NCBI GenBank assembly: GCA_024195585.1
Contig: SWBL01000136.1
Span: 55,711 to 119,710, forward strand
Source: Aureobasidium sp. EXF-3400
Lineage: Eukaryota > Ascomycota > Dothideomycetes > Dothideales > Saccotheciaceae
Direction of reading: 5' to 3'
Length of the DNA stretch: 64,000 nt
Below are positions 58,214 through 64,000 of this stretch, piece by piece. The translations under genes were made by a program, and so were the position numbers. Numbering within the stretch: the stretch's first letter is position 1; each line of letters starts with the position of its first letter. Below the pieces are notes generated by a model. It worked only from the letters and a program-made list of their open reading frames with translations. It did no database searches and had not been told where the DNA came from.

Positions 58214-61200
58214 TCAGGTACTTGTGTCCATCGGATCGCCAGCACTGCTAGCAGCCTTCTCCTTCCTCTTCATCTCGATAAATGCCAGAATCTCTTTCTT
58301 CTTGTCTTCGGCTGGCACGACATCCTCGTAAGCTAGAGGTACACGATTGAACGGATCGGTGGAGTCTGAGAGTAGATGCGAGCGAATTGTGCTGCGATCG
58401 ACGATTTGTCTACTGCTGGGCAATAAGACGGGATCCTCCATCAATGAACCCATAATGGGGTCAAGGAGTTCATCTGGAATCTCGCCAAGGTCCTCTTCGG
58501 CCGTGACTTCCTGAGCGTGTACCACTGCCACCGCCTCAGTCAAGGCAGTGAAATGCTTGATCTGCTCGGCAGACTTGAGACCGAAAGTTTCCATAAGCTG
58601 CATGACCTCCACAAAGTTCGCGGGCTTGTACGAGCGACCGTCACGAGCAATGGCTTGACGGAAGCTTTCGCGATGTGACAGATTCAAGTAAACGTCCACC
58701 AGATCTGCAAGCAGCTCTCTAGGCTTGAATCCGTATTGTTCGGGCTGGTCTACCTTGAGGTTGCGTCGACGTGGCCCAACCATTGCATCCAGGTTGTAAT
58801 CCAGCATGTCTGCAAGGCGTTGCACGATTTCCGGCATAGTGAAGGCACCAGCCAGAGCATCTGTGAACAACTTAAGCATGGCAACAGTTTCCTTAGTCAG
58901 GCCCATGTAGGACTTGGCTCGACCTTGTTGTTCCGCCAGTGCTTCCTCCTTCTCTTGACGTGTCGCCTGCTCCATGTTCTCTGAACCAGGTGCCTTCAGC
59001 TCCTCTTGTAAGTCGTGAATCTTGGAAAACGATCCGAAAACCTCGTCCAAGACATATGTCACATCGTTTAGCAACAAGTTGACAAAGCGGACAAAGAATT
59101 CGGTATTGATGTCCGCTTCCTTTCCAAGGTTCTCGCGATAAACCGGATTCGACCAGATGCTCTTAAACACCTGGAAGATCTCATATCGAATATTAAACTT
59201 ATCATAGAATGCCGTGTGTGTTCCAGTACTTTCGCACTCGATGTAGAACTGCATGAGTGCGTGTAAGAGATGCTTGTGACAAAACTCTGAACCGTTGAGA
59301 AGGTCGCCAAGGACTCCCTTTGAGAAGTTGCCGAAAGGCCAGACACCATGGAAGAGAATTGTGACCAGTCCAGCCTTCATGTACGGGTTCTTGATGTAAT
59401 TTGTGTTGCGCAAGAAGGTGATGCAGACCGTGACAAGCTCCTCGCACTGGGTAGAAGTGATGATGTGAGGGATGTTGCGAGTGATGAACTTAAAGTTGTC
59501 CACGACATCTTCGAGGAAATACTCAGGAAGGCATTTGAACACTTCAGGCTGCTTTTCAGGTAGTGGCAGCCGCAACTTCTCCTTGGGAAGATTCTGCCCG
59601 GATGCTAGACTCAGGAGCCAGACGATCACATACCGCATGAACTGCATGGATCTTGCTTGAGAAACTTCATCAAGCAACACGCCCGTAGTTGCATGAATGG
59701 TGCTGTAAACTCTGTCGACCTCGTCTCTGTACTTCTGCACGTGCTGTTCAAAGCGTGTGGCGTATCTGGGATCATGCGCGTATTTGTGTTTTTCTGCTTC
59801 AATCCTCTCGAGCTCCTTCTCCATGTGTTTAACGCGCTTTTGTAATTCTTCCATCCTGGAGCTGGCTGCCTCGGTGCCGTAATGGTGAGCCGCTACTGTG
59901 AGGAAGAAGATCTCTGAGATGAAGTTGTTGGTGCCATCAACCTTCTGCTCATAGAAGGCATCGGAGGTTTTCTGATCCGCGTTCATCTTGGTCTCATCGG
60001 AGATGTCAACTCTGGGGTTTCTTCTCAGGTAGTTGACATCAATACGGTCAATCTTGCTGAAAGTAGCGTCCATGAAAGGATCGCAGAGTCGATCGAGACA
60101 GTTTGTGATGTTGATCATGAAGCCATCTGATGATGTGGTCTTTTCGTCGACTCTCATAGCACGACGTTTGTGGTTGGTGTTCATACAGTGAGCAAACCAG
60201 TCGAGCATCTTCTCACGTGGCTCTTTTCCAGATTTGACAATCTTGTTAGCAAGGTCGAACAGCTCTTCCTGGTGGGTGTTGAGTGTCATGCGAAGCGAAC
60301 GTTGAGCATTGATGATGTAAGCCCTGTCTCTCGACCTAGGTGTGGTGAAGAAGCTTTGCGCGACGCCATTCTGCAGAGGCGAGAGACGGAAGAATGGACC
60401 CAGAATAGTGACCATCTCGATATCCTGCGCGGCAACGCCTTGAGGCAGGAAAGCAGGTGATTGGGTGATTGCCTCTACAATCTTGGGGTAATGGGTTAAG
60501 TTTCTGATAGCGGTGAGGTAGTGCTTGTATTCGATGTCGTTCATGGACATTGTAGCCAGCTGCCTGCTGAGCTGTTCCACGGCACCGACCAAAGCATCCT
60601 TGATTGACTCGTCATCTTCAAACCGCGAAACGGCCTCGTTAAGGAAGTCGTGATCAATACCAGAATCGCTGTGAGGTTCTGCAAGAAGGTGCTTTGCTAG
60701 TGCGTTCTCTGGCGGCGTTTCGAACCCGAACATCTCGGGCATGGTGATGGCGAAGATGCAGTAACTCATGCATAGTCGTCTAGCCTCCATTAGGACTTTG
60801 AATCTCGGATTCTCAGTATCTGTACTCCTCATGCCTCGGCAAGCCTTGGAAATACGCTTCCAGCATGCTAGCAAATAGTCCAGTGGTGTAGTGTCTTTCA
60901 AGAGCCCGGCAGCTTCGGGAAGAGCCTGGTCCAGCAGGCTTGTCTTGAGCTGAAGGGGTTCGTTTTGTTCGAGCAAATCTCCTCGTACGCTCTCAAGAAA
61001 ATACAAGGGTTGTGCAGAACCGTCCCGGATGACATCAGGTTTCAGAGACAAACGGAAGATCTGACTGAGTTGGCGATCTTCCCATGTTTCGAGCGATTCA
61101 GAGGCTTGCGGACGTGACCGTGGCTGAGGCGAGTCGTCGTTGGGTCGCTTTTGAGCAGAAGGTGTGATGTTGATCTTGACAGGCGTCTTGGTCTCGCTCT

Positions 61201-61465
61201 TGATACCGAGCTGTGAGAAAGGGTTGCCTGCTGGCTCTGCCAGCTTGTCTTGTGAGGCGGACGAAGATGAGGCTGGTGCGGTTTCGACGCTTGGGGTCTC
61301 GACGCTTGGAGACGAGGATGCTGGTGAAGATGCGCCTGAGCCGCCTCCGAGTTTGGCGAGGCGCTTGTTGCGGATCTGCCCAAGTTAGATCTGAGAGTGC
61401 AGAGAGCTGTGTGCTTCGATGGCCGCACGGATGCAGGATACCTTGTCTGCTTCTGATTCGGCCAT
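58214..61465 (-). CDS. UFD2: Ubiquitin conjugation factor E4 (Ufd2), U-box ligase
   Basis: Minus-strand exons 61465-61442 (8 codons) and 61375-58214, with a 66-bp intron; 1,061 aa. The mini-exon MAESEADK splices to IRNKRLAKLGG, the family N-terminus. After a disordered Ser/Pro-rich region (about 20-110) comes the large helical Ufd2 core (about 120-960), with TPLDYLLACWKRI and the conserved CLDRLCDPFMDATFSKIDRID. The C-terminal U-box is clear: IPDELLDPIMGSLMEDPVLL, VDRSTIRSHLL, DPFNRVPL. Ufd2 extends ubiquitin chains on substrates delivered by Cdc48 for proteasomal degradation. Length and layout are standard. Confidence 0.96.
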
Positions 61466-63229
61466 GCTGTGTGGCGGACGGATGTGTCGGTAGTGTTGAG
61501 AAGAGAGATGACCAGAAGAGAAGTGTGGCGTGCGTACCTCGAGCAGGCGCGGTTGAGCGAGCACGAAGAAGTGATGGCTAAGAAAGTCCAAGTGATGATG
61601 AAGGCTACAGAGGTAGTTGAGCAAAGCCCGTTTAACTCCGTCTATCTCATCATTCAAGCTTCGCTGCCCGTTTGGAAACTTCTCGACATGCAACAACACT
61701 GTTTTCACAGATGTATCAACACATGTCTATGGATGTCTTTGTTCTTCACAGCCATATCACACTCAAGGCTGATGCACACGATGAGTCGCTCGGAAAAGTT
61801 TGTTTGCTGTGCCAAAGACTTTGTTTCTCTGCTTGCTCTTCTAGTCTAAGGCGCACAAGACATGACTGTGAACCGGGTTGAACTTCGTACATGCTCTCCT
61901 ACAAGCTCCATCAGCAGCTTCAGCACAATCTATTTGATCCTCTCCGTGTGCTCAACTTTTCAATTATAGCTGTAGAAATGCACGATATACTAGGACACTG
62001 GACAGGGCCCACTGAGAAGCGACAAATCATCAGCTCTCTCTGGACACACTCTCCTTTCGAGGATTATCATGTCTTTTTATAGTGTACAATTTGCTCTTTG
62101 CTAGTTCGGAGTACGATGGGAATCACAAAATCACAAATTTTAGCACACAAGGAGGATACAAGTATCTTCTCCGCAAACTCATAAATGGCATGAGTGGGGG
62201 ATTCTCCACGATTCAATTATGTTCTCAAACGGACTTGAAATGACTTTGGTTGACCATTTTAATAGAGAGGTGATGTTTCTGTCGAAACACCTGCCACACT
62301 TTGTTTCTTTTTCTGCTGTAATCTTCTGTTTCAAGTCCAATGTTGTGGGTGTGAGCAGTAGGAAAGGGTTTTCAGAAAATGACAATGTTCTTGACAGGAA
62401 CAAATCTCTGGCGTGGGCCCCAATCTGACACACTGACAGGAACACGTATGAGAGATGAAGCATAATAATTCAGGTTGCTGTGGCACAGCATGTGTGGCTG
62501 ATCGCGATACACGTCGATGGGGCATACCTCTTGGCGCATTTTGGACAAAACAAAGCTAACAGTCAGCCTGATCCGAGCGTCGAGATTGAATACGGTGTTG
62601 GATGGGGCGCAGACATGTGGCAGAACAGAGATGTTGAGCAGTGGGAGGCTTAGACGCTGTACAAGAGGCAGGAGGAGAAAAACAAACCGACAGTGCAACA
62701 ATAGCACTCACTACAAGGCGTGCGTCTCTAAGCCACACAACAGATAGCAAGTTTGAGGAGGGCACCTCCAGAAGCCCCTTCTGACACCGAGGCAGCCGTG
62801 CTGTTGTGCTAGCGTTATAATAATTACTCTGCGCAATCTGTGTAATAACACGTTCCCCTGTTCGCTGTTTGATACTCGTAGACCGAATTGCCTGTCTTCC
62901 AACCCTCCTGCCACCTTTGAATTTGTCTCCAGAACAACGAAGACTTGCAAGCAGCCATAAGCAAGCCAGTGACAGAAGCAAGCAGTCGTGTTGTTTCTCT
63001 GCATTTAACAAAACAAAGCCACGCACGCCTATCCCCATCAAGAAAGCCTTGGCGTTCCCAGCCCAGGTGCGCGCTCCTTCCTCTTCGTCGCCTGCCAACA
63101 TCACTGCCATCACCGTTGCCGACATCACATCCTATCTCCATAACAATCCACCTGCGTCTTGGCCTGAATATCCGGCCAACTTGCTCACCTTCCACCACCT
63201 CACAGTCTCTTTGTTGATCAGTTCCCACA
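61466..63229. promoter_or_regulatory. 1.8-kb divergent region UFD2/RHO1
   Basis: Promoters and leaders of two divergent genes. The last 350 bp before RHO1 are C/T-rich, with runs that could contain a 5' UTR intron. Frames on both strands up to 190 codons overlap each other and lack domains. Confidence 0.5.
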
Positions 63230-64000
63230 ATGGCGGAAATTCGTCGCAAGCTCGTTATCGTCGGTGATGGTGCATGTGGAAAGACCTGTCTCCTCATGTA
63301 AGAAACACTCCCGCTTGTTGACCATGCCACTGCTTACCCGCTGTCGACAGTGTCTTCTCCAAGGGTACCTTCCCTGAGGTTCGTCGTTCTACATTCATGG
63401 CTCGCCGTCGTCGCTCAACTTGTTTCCCCTCTCCGTCGCACCCCACGCCAGTCCTCCATGCTCGAGCGCGACAAGCAGCCCCTCGTGTATCACACTCGAT
63501 GTGCTGACATAACTCTCTAAAGGTTTACGTCCCCACCGTCTTCGAGAACTACGTCGCCGATGTCGAGGTCGATGGCAAGCACGTCGAGCTCGCCCTTTGG
63601 GATACCGCTGGTCAGGAAGATTACGACAGACTGCGCCCTCTCTCCTACCCCGACTCGCATGTCATCCTAATCTGTTTCGCCGTCGATTCGCCCGACTCTC
63701 TTGACAACGTCCAGGAGAAGGTACGCCGTCTTTTTTGAACTGCCACCTCACGTGCCCAGCTGCATGCTGACATGAATTGTTTTTATTAGTGGATCTCCGA
63801 GGTCCTGCATTTCTGTCAGGGTCTTCCCATCATCCTTGTCGGATGTAAGAAGGATCTCAGACACGACCAGAAGACCATCGAGGAACTTCACAAGACTTCG
63901 CAGACTCCTGTTACCGAGGAGCAGGTGCGTGTTGACACCTTGAACCAAACATGAACCCGACTTACACATTGTACAGGCCAGACAAGTCAAGGACAAGATC
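63230..64000 (+). CDS. RHO1: Rho1 GTPase (5' part; cut by window end)
   Basis: Exons 63230-63297, 63351-63378, 63523-63720, 63790-63924 and 63977 onward; about 151 residues are present. G-box motifs are all there: P-loop [10 protein letters not shown], switch [20 protein letters not shown], switch [19 protein letters not shown], and a G4 variant in [11 protein letters not shown]. The DKTC/TVFENY context and [14 protein letters not shown] assign it to Rho1 rather than Rac or Cdc42. Rho1 activates beta-1,3-glucan synthase and protein kinase C in the cell-integrity pathway. Intron 2 (144 bp) is longer than the rest. The C-terminal basic region and CAAX box lie beyond the window. Confidence 0.96.

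Noticed and set aside
1..64000. CRISPR array, rRNA operon, intact transposase or integrase
   Set aside because: None seen: no regularly spaced repeats, no rRNA-like conserved blocks, no transposase or reverse-transcriptase motifs in any frame.

Overview
The window is nuclear DNA of a filamentous ascomycete (Pezizomycotina; probably Dothideomycetes, which is inference). The evidence is short GT-AG introns of about 50-60 bp with TACTAAC-like branch sites, a moderate gene density on both strands, and fungus-specific genes: DASH subunit Dad2, an Ecl1-type zinc-finger protein, CRM1, Ypi1, shugoshin, Rho1 and secreted GH5 and GH92 enzymes. I see no rRNA, no CRISPR array, no intact transposon and no convincing functional tRNA. 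All exon structures were assembled by hand from splice signals and reading phase.

Region by region. 0-10.6 kb is accessory: three members of a fast-evolving BTB-like family (48-1206 +, 1660-2506 -, 9733-10574 +), an uncharacterised ascomycete protein whose first exon carries an in-frame TAG (4027-5211 -), and two tandem secreted, probably GPI-anchored cysteine-containing paralogues (6678-7332 and 8662-9308 +). 11.6-15.6 kb holds an auxin-efflux-carrier-like membrane transporter and a secreted type-B carboxylesterase, convergent. 16.9-27.3 kb is a conserved core dominated by nuclear and mitotic genes: CRM1 exportin, the PP1 regulator Ypi1, Dad2 and shugoshin (divergent, 278 bp between start codons), and a TPX2-like repeat protein.

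27.3-35 kb is gene-poor, with only a small Ecl1-like gene in the middle. 35-38 kb carries a DUF3237 protein and an FAD-dependent oxidoreductase in tandem. 40-43.8 kb has a secreted GH5 exo-1,3-beta-glucanase convergent with a UNC93-like transporter; one intron of the transporter is about five times longer than its neighbours. 45-53 kb is again accessory: two tandem BTB proteins, then a divergent pair made of a C2H2 zinc-finger protein and a DUF7580-like kinase-fold protein of the kind linked to fungal incompatibility loci, followed by a small relic of the second gene. 53-64 kb is conserved: GH92 alpha-mannosidase, an acidic unknown protein, riboflavin kinase, the U-box E4 ligase Ufd2, and the start of Rho1, cut by the window end.

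How the genes fit together: Ypi1, Dad2, shugoshin and the TPX2-like protein all bear on chromosome segregation, and CRM1 is the nuclear exporter next to them. GH5, GH92, the esterase and the GPI-like proteins form a scattered secretome, and Rho1 is the switch that controls beta-1,3-glucan synthesis. The accessory parts (BTB family, zinc finger/DUF7580 pair, GPI-like tandem pair) are where new biology is most likely.
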